DNA of 64,000 nucleotides from Corynebacterium phocae (lineage in GTDB: Bacteria; Actinomycetota; Actinomycetes; Mycobacteriales; Mycobacteriaceae), in assembly GCF_008693075.1 (NCBI RefSeq), contig NZ_VXKJ01000037.1, positions 186,001 to 250,000 on the forward strand, given 5' to 3'. The position numbers were made by a program, and so were the translations under genes. How positions within the stretch are numbered: position 1 is the first letter of the stretch; each line of letters starts with the position of its first letter. The notes below the pieces were generated by a model. That model was not told the origin of the DNA. It saw only the letters and a program-made list of their open reading frames with translations, and searched no databases. This document shows positions 55,427-64,000 of the stretch, piece after piece.

Positions 55427-56482
55427 TCATGCGCGCAGCTCCCGTCCGGTTAGCTGCAAAAAGACGTCTTCTAGCGTGGCGCTGGCGGTGTCGATACGGC
55501 GCACCATGATGTTTTGCCGGGCAAGTTCTGCCGTTAGGGCGGCCACCGTTTCTGGGGTGGGCACCCCGCCGTCACCGAGAGCACCGGTAAGGGAGGCGTT
55601 GGTCCCCGCGGAGACGTTTATGGGGATCAGTTCGTAGCTCAGTGGGCGCTTGGCCCGAACATGAAGTCCGGCGGCTTCCATGCGTGCGGTGTCAACGGCG
55701 GCGCTTGTTTCAAAGCTGATAATTCCGGCGGGAAGGGTTCGCGCTAACTCCGCGACCGACCCTTCGGCTACCTTGGCACCGTTGTCAATTATGGCTACGC
55801 GGTCCGCTAAGGCCTCGGCTTCGTCCATGAGGTGGGTGGTGAGGACAACGGTGACGCCGTCTCTCTTGAGGGCGGCCACGAGGTCCCAGACCACTAGCTT
55901 GGATTGAGAGTCCATACCGGCGGTGGGTTCATCCAGGAAAACCAACTCGGGTCTTCCGATGAGAGCAAGAGCCAGTGACAGCCGCTGCTTCTGGCCACCC
56001 GAAAGCCTGCGGTAGGTGTTGTTGGCTGCGCCTTCAAGCCCCAGGATCTCCAGCAACCACTGCGGGTCGAGCGGGTTTTTGCGGTAGGCGGCAGACAAGG
56101 CCATCATCTCACGCACCCTTATACCGGAGTAAGAGCCGCCGCCTTGCAGCATGATGCCAATCCTTTCACGCACTGCGTCCGGTTGGCGGGTGGGATCTAG
56201 GCCCAGGACGGTGATCTGGCCACTATCGGGGGCCATAAAACCTTCGCAGATCTCAATGGTGGTGGTCTTGCCAGCACCATTGGGGCCCAGCAGGCATAGC
56301 GTCTCACCGCGGTTGACGTGGAAGGATAAGTCATCCACGGCTACCTTGGTCCCAAAGGTCTTTCGCAGACCAGCAACGTCCAGCACAGAGGACTTGGCCC
56401 GGAGCGGGCTGGGGCCGGACCCGGGGAGGCTGGAGCTTGCGTTTGCGCGCACGTCCCGGCTTCCATCAAAAGAGGTGTTCAC
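55427..56482 (-). CDS. ABC transporter ATP-binding protein
   Basis: A 351-residue exporter ATPase. Walker A GPNGAGKTT is near residues 69-77, the signature LSGGQKQRLSLAL near 160, Walker B LVFLDEPTAGMD near 179 and the switch His in TTHLMDEAEAL near 214. A C-terminal extension of about 100 residues (from SFETSAAVDTARMEAAG) is as seen in DrrA/NatA-like ATPases. GTG 56482 begins 4 bp after the mptB-like stop, so the three genes form one transcript. Confidence 0.9.
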   Translation of the reverse strand: MNTSFDGSRDVRANASSSLPGSGPSPLRAKSSVLDVAGLRKTFGTKVAVDDLSFHVNRGETLCLLGPNGAGKTTTIEICEGFMAPDSGQITVLGLDPTRQPDAVRERIGIMLQGGGSYSGIRVREMMALSAAYRKNPLDPQWLLEILGLEGAANNTYRRLSGGQKQRLSLALALIGRPELVFLDEPTAGMDSQSKLVVWDLVAALKRDGVTVVLTTHLMDEAEALADRVAIIDNGAKVAEGSVAELARTLPAGIISFETSAAVDTARMEAAGLHVRAKRPLSYELIPINVSAGTNASLTGALGDGGVPTPETVAALTAELARQNIMVRRIDTASATLEDVFLQLTGRELRA

Positions 56483-56485
56483 GGC

Positions 56486-58369
56486 TTACCAGTCTAGGGC
56501 AGAGATGCCTTGGCGGCGCAAAGCAACCCACCAAACGCCGGCTACCGGTAAAAACGTCAGGGCAGCAGCCAGGTAGATAACCAGTACGGTATCCGGTGGC
56601 AAACCCAGGCCGCGGGGCAGAACCGCCACGCTCATGGGTACGGAATAGGCCACCACACAAGCACGGAACACAAAGCGGTTGGCCCAGGCAGCCAGGGGGA
56701 ACACGGCCCACAAGATGTACCAGGGGTGGACCACGGGGAAGAACATAACCATGATTAGTGTAGCCACGCCTAGCCCTCCCACCGGATGGATGGAACCACG
56801 GAAAGTAGCTAGGAGCATGCGCACGATGAAGGCGGCGGCGACCAGGAGCCCGGCCGCGCGGGTGATAGTCAGCATTGACTCAGTGTGATCACCGAGGCCG
56901 AGGGCCATACCTATGTAGCCGAAAATGACGCCAATGTCCGTGGATATTGATAGCCAGGAGCGAATGCTGGCCGCCCCTCCTTGCCCAGTCACCCAGCCCA
57001 GGGATATCCCGGTAGCAACGGTCACTGCCGCAACCGTAGACACGAGAACCACCGACTGCCAAGCGGCGGCTCGTATAACTGCGCTGACGGGGCCAACCCC
57101 GCGATGTACCCACAGCGCCCTGGCAAGAGCCATCCCGGCAAACCCCAGACCGATAAAGCCAGTCACTTTTACCATTCCTGCGCAGCTGATGATCACGCCG
57201 GAGCCTAGAAACGCCGGGATCCAGCTAACTCCTTGGCGCGCAGTGAGTTTGTCCACGCCTTGGAGCGCAAGTTCCATGCCCACGAGGAGAAACCCCAGCA
57301 TGATGGACTCGTTGTGGATGCCTGCAATTAGATGCAAGATGGCCAGGGGGTTGAGCAGACCCAGCCAAAGGGCGGCAGGCGCGGAGATCCGGCACCGGCC
57401 GGCGAGTTTGGTGATAGCCCACCCGGCGGCGATGACACCGAGGATGGACACTAAGCGGTGAAGAATTACCCCGGAGATAATGGTGTCTCCGGTAATCAGG
57501 CTGATTGTTTCCGCAATCTGGAGGGAAACCGGTCCGTACGGTGAAGGGGAGTTGGCCCAGATAAACGGCACGGATCTGGCCAGTTGGTTGTCAATTCCCA
57601 GTAGCTGGACCGGCCCGGCCGAATACGGGTCAAGACCCTGGCGGACTATTGAACCGTTGGCCAGGTAAGAATAGATGTCTTGGGTGAAAAGTGGAGCGGT
57701 GGGGATGAGGGGTATGACCCAGCTAAACCATGTGCGCCATATCTGATCCACGCTCACCACCCGCCGGGGCTTGACTGGCACGGCCTTGGGACTGTGGGCC
57801 TTTTTTATCGCTCTTTTCCGCAACTGTGGTCTTGGTACTGCGGCGGGAGGATTCAGCTGGGGAAGCGGTGTTCCCACGAATTTAGCCATTCCCAGCCAGG
57901 CCAGGGCCATCAGCCCCACACCGAGGAACACTATGGCGGAGGACGTTTGCAGCAGCTGGGCCAAGATTGAGCCCAAGGGCAGAGCGAAAATCCGGATGTT
58001 GTCGTAAGGGTCACCAACCACCGGTAGGGCGCCCGCACCCAAGCCGCCAAAGGACACTAGTAAAGCGCCTACGGTACCAAGCCACCGGAGGACGAACATG
58101 GCGCGCAGCTGGTCCACAGATTCGTACTTGAACCGGGTGGTTTTTTCAACGGGAGCGTCAAAGCGGGGATCGGGGACATTAAAAAGCTCTGCGTCATCAG
58201 CTCCGGAGGCGTGCAGGCGGGAGGCTCGCGTTCCCGCATGGCCTACCCGGGGTGAGATCGCCCGCAATTGAGAGGCAAAGGTACGCGGAACTTTCATCAA
58301 CGCGCGACGGCGCGGCGTACGAGCGGTTTCCGTTGATTCCGGGAGATTTGCGTCTTTATGCTTTCCCAC
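56486..58369 (-). CDS. mptB: Alpha-(1->6)-mannopyranosyltransferase MptB-like, GT-C fold
   Basis: A protein of about 627 residues. A polar N-terminal region (about 90 residues) is followed by some 12-13 hydrophobic helices in GT-C style. The first extracytoplasmic loop carries DIYSYLANGSIVRQGLDPYS near residue 250, with an acidic residue suitable for catalysis. MptB of C. glutamicum starts the alpha-1,6-mannan core of lipomannan using polyprenyl-phosphate mannose; that gene also lies next to sufR there. GTG 58369 has AAGG at spacing 8; GTG 58387 is in frame but lacks one. Indicates a mycolate/lipoglycan-type envelope. Confidence 0.83.
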   Translation of the reverse strand: MGKHKDANLPESTETARTPRRRALMKVPRTFASQLRAISPRVGHAGTRASRLHASGADDAELFNVPDPRFDAPVEKTTRFKYESVDQLRAMFVLRWLGTVGALLVSFGGLGAGALPVVGDPYDNIRIFALPLGSILAQLLQTSSAIVFLGVGLMALAWLGMAKFVGTPLPQLNPPAAVPRPQLRKRAIKKAHSPKAVPVKPRRVVSVDQIWRTWFSWVIPLIPTAPLFTQDIYSYLANGSIVRQGLDPYSAGPVQLLGIDNQLARSVPFIWANSPSPYGPVSLQIAETISLITGDTIISGVILHRLVSILGVIAAGWAITKLAGRCRISAPAALWLGLLNPLAILHLIAGIHNESIMLGFLLVGMELALQGVDKLTARQGVSWIPAFLGSGVIISCAGMVKVTGFIGLGFAGMALARALWVHRGVGPVSAVIRAAAWQSVVLVSTVAAVTVATGISLGWVTGQGGAASIRSWLSISTDIGVIFGYIGMALGLGDHTESMLTITRAAGLLVAAAFIVRMLLATFRGSIHPVGGLGVATLIMVMFFPVVHPWYILWAVFPLAAWANRFVFRACVVAYSVPMSVAVLPRGLGLPPDTVLVIYLAAALTFLPVAGVWWVALRRQGISALDW

Positions 58370-58598
58370 GGGACTTACCTTAGTCACGGATCAGCGCGAT
58401 GAGGGAGTTTTAACCTTGTTTGCAGCATTAACTTCCCACACATCCGGCGTGGGGTAATCGATGTTCCCGCGCGCCCGGGTTCAAATCAGGGCCCAAAATT
58501 ACACTGGCGTAATTTTCTCAACGGTCCCGAAATTCACCTTGGTCGCACGTTACTTAGCCCCGTGACCTGCATAGGTGGCATTATGGCACTATTTAGGG

Positions 58599-58610
58599 AA
58601 CACTAGTGTT
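58599..58610. promoter_or_regulatory. Perfect 12-bp palindrome upstream of sufR, candidate SufR operator
   Basis: AACACTAGTGTT is perfectly self-complementary. It lies 45 nt before the sufR ATG, in a region with -10-like boxes (TATTTA near 58590). SufR-type regulators repress their own suf operon, so this is a plausible autoregulatory operator (inference). Confidence 0.5.
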
Positions 58611-58654
58611 GTCTAAAACAGAGAAACGAGTTCCGGACAGGAGGTGTGCACAAT

Positions 58655-59488
58655 ATGGCAAAGCGATTCAAAGTGACTAACGCGGGTGGGGATTCCACGG
58701 AACCCAGCAAGGCAGCCGGGAAGGGAACCACCCTTTCTAGTCCGCTGCGGGAGTCACGCACCATTGAAGGTGATACGCGCCGTCAGATTATGTTGCTGCT
58801 CCTCAAAGACGGCCCGATTTCAGCATCTCATCTGGGCAAGCACCTGGGGCTTTCGGCCGCAGGCGTGCGCCGGCATTTAGACAACTTGGTCGAAGACGGG
58901 CTCACCGAGGTAGTTAGCCGCAGGCCTGCGGGTGCTACCGGAGGGCGCGGCCGGCCGGCTAAACACTTCCGGTTAACGGATGAAGGGCGCGCCCACTTTG
59001 GGCATGCTTACGATCAGTTAGCGGTTGACGCGCTGGAGGCTTTGCGAGCCGCCGGTGGAACGGACGCCGTAAAGAAATTTGCCAAGGCCCGCTTTGAAAA
59101 GATGCTTGCGGACGTACGTACCGTCGTTTCATTCGACGGTGACTCGGAGCAAGAGTCGGAGCAAGAGGTCGAAGAAGCAGCCCGAAAACTCGCGGAAGCC
59201 TTGGATGAATTGGGTTACGCTGCCACAGTGACTACGGCGGGGGCTGGCGTGCAGATTTGCCAGCACCATTGCCCAGTAGCGCATGTGGCGGCTGCCCATC
59301 CGGAGCTGTGCGAGGCAGAGCAAGAAGTCTTTAGCGACCTTTTACATAGACACGTGCAACCCCTGGCCTCCCTGGCGGATGGTCACGGAATATGCACCAC
59401 CAATATCCCCCTGACAATAGCTACCGGGAACGGTAGCAAAGACAATCAGCCCAAAACTGATAGGCACAACGAAAGGAGCGCGTCGTGA
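58655..59488 (+). CDS. sufR: SufR-type iron-sulfur cluster-binding transcriptional repressor
   Basis: A 277-residue regulator. A disordered start is followed by a winged helix-turn-helix ([40 protein letters not shown]; about 45-95). The C-terminal domain holds the Cys cluster ligands in [17 protein letters not shown] and GHGICTTN, spaced as in SufR. The family binds an iron-sulfur cluster and represses the suf operon when clusters are sufficient. ATG 58655 follows CAGGAGG at spacing 10; GTG 58646 is upstream. Its stop overlaps the sufB GTG (GTGA). Confidence 0.92.
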   Translation: MAKRFKVTNAGGDSTEPSKAAGKGTTLSSPLRESRTIEGDTRRQIMLLLLKDGPISASHLGKHLGLSAAGVRRHLDNLVEDGLTEVVSRRPAGATGGRGRPAKHFRLTDEGRAHFGHAYDQLAVDALEALRAAGGTDAVKKFAKARFEKMLADVRTVVSFDGDSEQESEQEVEEAARKLAEALDELGYAATVTTAGAGVQICQHHCPVAHVAAAHPELCEAEQEVFSDLLHRHVQPLASLADGHGICTTNIPLTIATGNGSKDNQPKTDRHNERSAS

Positions 59489-60924
59489 CAAAGGCACAAC
59501 CACAGGTAAAGCCTCAGATGACCGATGATGAAATCATCGACTCAATCGGTGCGTACGAGTACGGCTGGCACGACCCGGATGTAGCAGGTGCGGCGGCTCG
59601 CCGTGGCCTGAGCGAGGACGTAGTCCGCGACATCTCCCGGCAGAAGAATGAGCCCGAGTGGATGCTCAACCAGCGGCTCAAGGCCCTGAACATCTTCGGA
59701 AAACAGCCCATGCCCACGTGGGGCGCGGACCTTACCGGCATCGACTTTGACAACATTAAGTACTTTGTGAAGTCCACCGAAAAACAGGCGCAGTCCTGGG
59801 AAGACCTCCCCGCTGACATCAAAGAAACTTATGACAAGCTGGGGATCCCAGAGGCCGAAAAGCAGCGTCTGGTAGCAGGCGTGGCCGCGCAGTATGAGTC
59901 CGAGGTGGTCTACCACCAGATCCGCGAGGACCTGGAGGAGCAAGGCGTTATCTTCGTTGACACGGACACCGGCCTACGTGAGTACGAAGAACTGTTCAAA
60001 GAATACTTTGGCACCGTCATCCCGGCGGGCGATAACAAGTTCTCCTCGCTCAACTCCGCAGTATGGTCCGGCGGCTCGTTTATCTACGTGCCCAAGGGCG
60101 TACACGTGGACATCCCGCTGCAGGCCTATTTCCGTATCAACACCGAGAACATGGGCCAGTTCGAGCGCACGCTCATCATCGTTGATGAGGACGCCTACGT
60201 CCACTACGTGGAGGGCTGTACCGCACCTATCTACAAGTCTGACTCGCTGCACTCCGCTGTTGTAGAGATCATCGTCAAGAAGGGCGGGCGTTGCCGCTAC
60301 ACGACCATCCAGAACTGGTCTAACAACGTCTACAACCTGGTGACCAAGCGCACCAAGTGCGAAGAAGGCGCCACCATGGAATGGGTGGACGGCAACATTG
60401 GCTCCAAGGTAACCATGAAGTACCCCGCCGTATGGATGACCGGCCCGCACGCCAAGGGTGAGGTGCTGTCCCTGGCCTTTGCCGGCGAAGGCCAGTTCCA
60501 GGACACCGGCGCGAAGATGACGCACATGGCTCCGTACACGTCTTCCAACATCGTGTCTAAGTCCGTGGCCCGCGCGGGCGGGCGCTCCGCCTACCGCGGC
60601 CTGGTGCAGATCAACCAGAACGCGCACCACTCCACCTCCAACGTGGAGTGCGACGCCCTGCTGGTTGACAACATCTCCCGGTCGGACACCTACCCCTATA
60701 ACGATATCCGCAATGACCACGTGACCCTAGGCCATGAGGCCACCGTTTCGCAGGTCTCCGAAGACCAGCTGTTCTACCTCATGTCTCGCGGATTGTCCGA
60801 AGAAGAGGCCATGGCCATGATCGTGCGCGGGTTCGTAGAGCCCATCGCCAAAGAGCTGCCCATGGAGTACGCGCTTGAGCTCAACCGCCTGATTGAGCTG
60901 CAAATGGAAGGATCGGTGGGCTAG
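59485..60924 (+). CDS. sufB: Fe-S cluster assembly scaffold protein SufB
   Basis: A 479-residue scaffold subunit on which clusters are built in the SufBCD complex. It shows [18 protein letters not shown] near residue 207, [20 protein letters not shown] with the conserved Cys near 250, and [20 protein letters not shown] near 415. No intein is present, unlike in mycobacteria. GTG 59485 overlaps the sufR stop by 4 bp. sufD follows after 3 bp. Confidence 0.97.
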   Translation: MTKAQPQVKPQMTDDEIIDSIGAYEYGWHDPDVAGAAARRGLSEDVVRDISRQKNEPEWMLNQRLKALNIFGKQPMPTWGADLTGIDFDNIKYFVKSTEKQAQSWEDLPADIKETYDKLGIPEAEKQRLVAGVAAQYESEVVYHQIREDLEEQGVIFVDTDTGLREYEELFKEYFGTVIPAGDNKFSSLNSAVWSGGSFIYVPKGVHVDIPLQAYFRINTENMGQFERTLIIVDEDAYVHYVEGCTAPIYKSDSLHSAVVEIIVKKGGRCRYTTIQNWSNNVYNLVTKRTKCEEGATMEWVDGNIGSKVTMKYPAVWMTGPHAKGEVLSLAFAGEGQFQDTGAKMTHMAPYTSSNIVSKSVARAGGRSAYRGLVQINQNAHHSTSNVECDALLVDNISRSDTYPYNDIRNDHVTLGHEATVSQVSEDQLFYLMSRGLSEEEAMAMIVRGFVEPIAKELPMEYALELNRLIELQMEGSVG

Positions 60925-60927
60925 GAA

Positions 60928-62100
60928 ATGGTAGCCTCCAACGAATTTAACTTGAACAAAGTCACCAAGGGTGACCAGCTGTCTTCCCACAATGTGGAGG
61001 ACTTCAAGATCCCCACTGGTCGCGATGAAGTGTGGCGCTTTATCAGCCTGCGCTCCTTGCGCGGTCTGCACAACGGTAAATTTGCCACCGCTGTTGCCCA
61101 GGACATCGCCGTCACGGAAGCCGAGGGCGTGACCTCGGAGACCGTTGGTCCAGGCGACGAACGCTTAAAGCGCGCAGCCGCACCCAACGACCGCGTGGCC
61201 GCCCAGGCCTTTACCTCCATGCCGGAGGCTCAGGTGGTGACCATAGCGGCGGACACCAAGCTGGATAAGCCCGTCACCGTAACCATCACCGGCAAGGGTG
61301 AAGACGTCACCTCCTTTGGTGCCACCGTCATTGACGCCGGCCGCCACAGTGAGGCCACCGTGGTGCTTAAATACGTCGGTTCTGGCACGCACGCGGATAA
61401 CATCCACTTCCTGGTCGGCGATGGCGCTCACCTGAACGTGGTAGTGGACGTGGACTGGAACGACGACGCCGTCCACCTTTCGCAGCACGTGGCGCTCATG
61501 GGGCGCGACGCGGTACTGCGCCACACCGCCGCCATCTTTGGCGGCCAGGTAGTACGCATGGTTCCGCGCGTAAACTTCACGGCACCGGGCGCGGACGCAG
61601 AGATGCTGGGCATTTACTTCGCCGACTCCGGACAGTACTTCGAAAACCGCCTGCTGGTGGATCACTCCATCCCGAGCTGCCGTTCGAACGTGATGTATAA
61701 AGGCGCGCTGCAAAACACCAAAGACGTTAAAGACCGCAAGGCCGAGGCCCGCACCTGTTGGGTAGGAGACGTCCTCATCCGCGCAGGTGCCCAGGGTACG
61801 GACACCTATGAAACCAACAACAACCTCATCTTGACCGAGGGGGCGCGCGCCGACGCCATCCCCAACCTGGAGATTGAGACTGGCGAAATTGCCGGTGCCG
61901 GCCACGCCGCCACCGTGGGGCGTTTTGATGACCTAGAGGTCTTCTACCTCAAATCCCGCGGCATCCCCGAAGAAGAAGCCCGCCGCCTTATCATCCGCGG
62001 TTTCTTCTCCGAGGTCATCGGCCGAATCCGCGTTGAGAGCCTGCGCGAGGATCTGGAATCCCGCGTGCTCGAAGAACTCAACAAGTCCAACACCCTTTAG
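60928..62100 (+). CDS. sufD: Fe-S cluster assembly protein SufD
   Basis: A 390-residue partner of SufB with the same C-terminal beta-helix type fold. IPTGRDEVWRFISLRSLRGL is near residue 25, QNTKDVKDRKAEARTCWVGD near 265, and the late GHAATVGRFDDLEVFYLKSRG near 325 with IIRGFFSEVIGRI. It lacks some scaffold ligands of SufB, as is usual, and forms the SufBC2D complex. ATG 60928 lies 3 bp after sufB. Confidence 0.96.
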   Translation: MVASNEFNLNKVTKGDQLSSHNVEDFKIPTGRDEVWRFISLRSLRGLHNGKFATAVAQDIAVTEAEGVTSETVGPGDERLKRAAAPNDRVAAQAFTSMPEAQVVTIAADTKLDKPVTVTITGKGEDVTSFGATVIDAGRHSEATVVLKYVGSGTHADNIHFLVGDGAHLNVVVDVDWNDDAVHLSQHVALMGRDAVLRHTAAIFGGQVVRMVPRVNFTAPGADAEMLGIYFADSGQYFENRLLVDHSIPSCRSNVMYKGALQNTKDVKDRKAEARTCWVGDVLIRAGAQGTDTYETNNNLILTEGARADAIPNLEIETGEIAGAGHAATVGRFDDLEVFYLKSRGIPEEEARRLIIRGFFSEVIGRIRVESLREDLESRVLEELNKSNTL

Positions 62101-62123
62101 AAAAGCAGAAAAGGTAAAACCCC

Positions 62124-62882
62124 ATGTCAACTCTAGAAATCAAGGACTTGCACGCACAGGTCCTTCCCTCCGATGACAACTCCGAGCCCAAAGAGATCCT
62201 CAAAGGCGTCAACCTCACCATCAACTCCGGTGAGATCCACGCCGTGATGGGCCCCAACGGCTCCGGCAAGTCCACGCTTTCCTATGTTATTGCTGGCCAC
62301 CCGCGTTACGAGGTCACCTCCGGCGAAATCCTTCTGGACGGCGAAAACGTGCTGGAGATGGAAGTAGACGAGCGCGCCCGCGCCGGCCTGTTTTTGGCCA
62401 TGCAGTACCCAACCGAGATCCCCGGCGTAAAAGTCTCCCAGTTCCTGCGCTCTGCCGTAACCGCCGTTCGCGGTGAGGCACCTAAGCTGCGCGAATGGAA
62501 CCAGGAACTCAACTCAGCGCGTGAGGACCTGTCCATTGACAAGTCTTTCATTGCCCGTAACGTCAATGAGGGTTTCTCCGGTGGTGAGAAGAAGCGCCAC
62601 GAGGTCATGCAGCTGTCCATCCTCAAGCCTAAGATGGCGATTATGGATGAGACCGACTCCGGCCTGGACGTGGACGCCCTACGCGTGGTTTCCGCCGGTA
62701 TCAACCGCTACCAGGAGGACACCAATGGTGGAATCCTGCTGATTACGCACTACAAGCGAATCCTCAACTACGTCAAGCCCGACTTCGTTCACGTGTTCGC
62801 CGCCGGAAAGATTGTCACCACCGGTGGTGCGGAGCTCGCGGACAAGCTAGAAGCCGACGGCTACGATCAGTTCATCAAGTAG
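62124..62882 (+). CDS. sufC: Fe-S cluster assembly ATPase SufC
   Basis: A 252-residue ABC-type ATPase that drives SufBD conformational changes rather than transport. Walker A GPNGSGKSTLSYVIAG is near residues 42-57, the signature FSGGEKKRHEVMQL near 150 and Walker B MAIMDETDSGLDVDALRVV near 171. The Q-loop FLAMQYPTEIPGVKV and the DETDSGLD box are specific to SufC. AAAAGG precedes ATG 62124 closely. Confidence 0.97.
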   Translation: MSTLEIKDLHAQVLPSDDNSEPKEILKGVNLTINSGEIHAVMGPNGSGKSTLSYVIAGHPRYEVTSGEILLDGENVLEMEVDERARAGLFLAMQYPTEIPGVKVSQFLRSAVTAVRGEAPKLREWNQELNSAREDLSIDKSFIARNVNEGFSGGEKKRHEVMQLSILKPKMAIMDETDSGLDVDALRVVSAGINRYQEDTNGGILLITHYKRILNYVKPDFVHVFAAGKIVTTGGAELADKLEADGYDQFIK

Positions 62883-62998
62883 TACAACCCGTGCCCGTCC
62901 CGTGCTTTGCTGTGGCTCTCACTGCGGCTGCAGCCGTGGCTGGTTTAGCCGTCTCGGCTGTTCCCTTGGCAGCCACCCAGCGCGGGCGGGCAATTTTG

Positions 62999-63033
62999 AC
63001 GTGGTACCGGCCCCTGGGGGTCCGGTGCCACGT
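62999..63033 (+). other. Long hairpin between sufC and sufS
   Basis: ACGTGGTACCGG (62999-63010) pairs with CCGGTGCCACGT (63022-63033) over 12 positions with one U-G wobble. The 11-nt loop CCCCTGGGGGT can itself fold further. It lies in the 212-bp sufC-sufS gap, with no U tract after it, so it may be an RNA stabiliser, a processing site or an attenuator. Confidence 0.65.
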
Positions 63034-63064
63034 TCCCGAACGGTCTTGGGGCGTCAGGGTTTAA

Positions 63065-64000
<936 letters not shown>

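Overview
The window is a chromosomal segment of a Corynebacterium (high-GC Gram-positive, Mycobacteriales). I infer this from the gene order (pyrR-pyrB-pyrC-carA-carB-pyrF-mihF-gmk-rpoZ-coaBC-metK-priA-def-fmt-rsmB, then rpe-rib genes-uvrC-rapZ-yvcK-whiA-gap-pgk-tpiA-secG, then pgl-opcA-zwf-tal-tkt and suf genes), from actinobacterial markers (OpcA, mycobacterial-type IHF, helicase-dead PriA, WhiA, an MptB-like mannosyltransferase) and from promoter and operator style (TANANT -10 boxes, a TAGAC-N6-GTCTA McbR-type operator). Nearly all genes are single-copy housekeeping genes. The first gene (nusB) and the last (sufS) are cut by the window edges. No tRNA, rRNA, CRISPR array or insertion sequence was seen.

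Layout. 1-1493: end of nusB, a hairpin terminator and a PPK2-type polyphosphate kinase. 1494-5165: an AT-richer accessory island holding a possible small lipoprotein (-), a secreted small protein whose signal peptide is split by a one-base frameshift, and a tightly coupled ABC transporter set (ATPase, large permease with an extracellular Cys domain, second membrane protein). 5166-7589 (-): two overlapping YbjN-domain genes and a TIGR01777 epimerase. 7734-16063 (+): the pyrimidine operon, preceded by a PyrR-binding RNA element that overlaps the pyrR ribosome binding site. 16331-25412 (+): mihF, gmk, rpoZ, coaBC, metK (with its own McbR-type operator), priA, def, fmt, rsmB. 25488-29375 (-): a 1,295-residue repeat-rich surface protein without LPXTG, followed by about 0.8 kb of AT-rich spacer with two different 16-bp tandem duplications. 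30188-34322: rpe and the riboflavin genes ribD-ribE-ribBA-ribH. 34368-40008: a PH-like membrane protein, uvrC, rapZ, yvcK, whiA. 40504-44066: gap, pgk, tpiA, secG, with no ppc between tpiA and secG. 44204-51026 (-): pgl, opcA, zwf, tal, tkt. 51537-54537: ctaB (+), a quinone reductase (-) and ctaA (-). 54639-58369 (-): an ABC exporter pair and an mptB-like gene. 58655-64000 (+): sufR, sufB, sufD, sufC and partial sufS.

The genes group by function. UMP synthesis is complete from carbamoyl phosphate to OMP decarboxylase apart from pyrD and pyrE. Riboflavin synthesis is nearly complete. Rpe, Tkt, Tal, Zwf/OpcA and Pgl give both branches of the pentose phosphate pathway except gnd and rpi. CtaA/CtaB supply heme A, and the Suf genes supply iron-sulfur clusters under a cluster-binding repressor.

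The best candidate for an undescribed system is the 1989-4826 cassette: a secreted protein of about 110 residues, translationally coupled to an ABC ATPase and two membrane proteins, with base composition unlike the flanks. Its layout resembles export or self-protection modules of bacteriocins, but no known family could be assigned by eye. Start codons were chosen from visible Shine-Dalgarno sequences and family N-termini. Functions are assigned from motifs and synteny without database searches.
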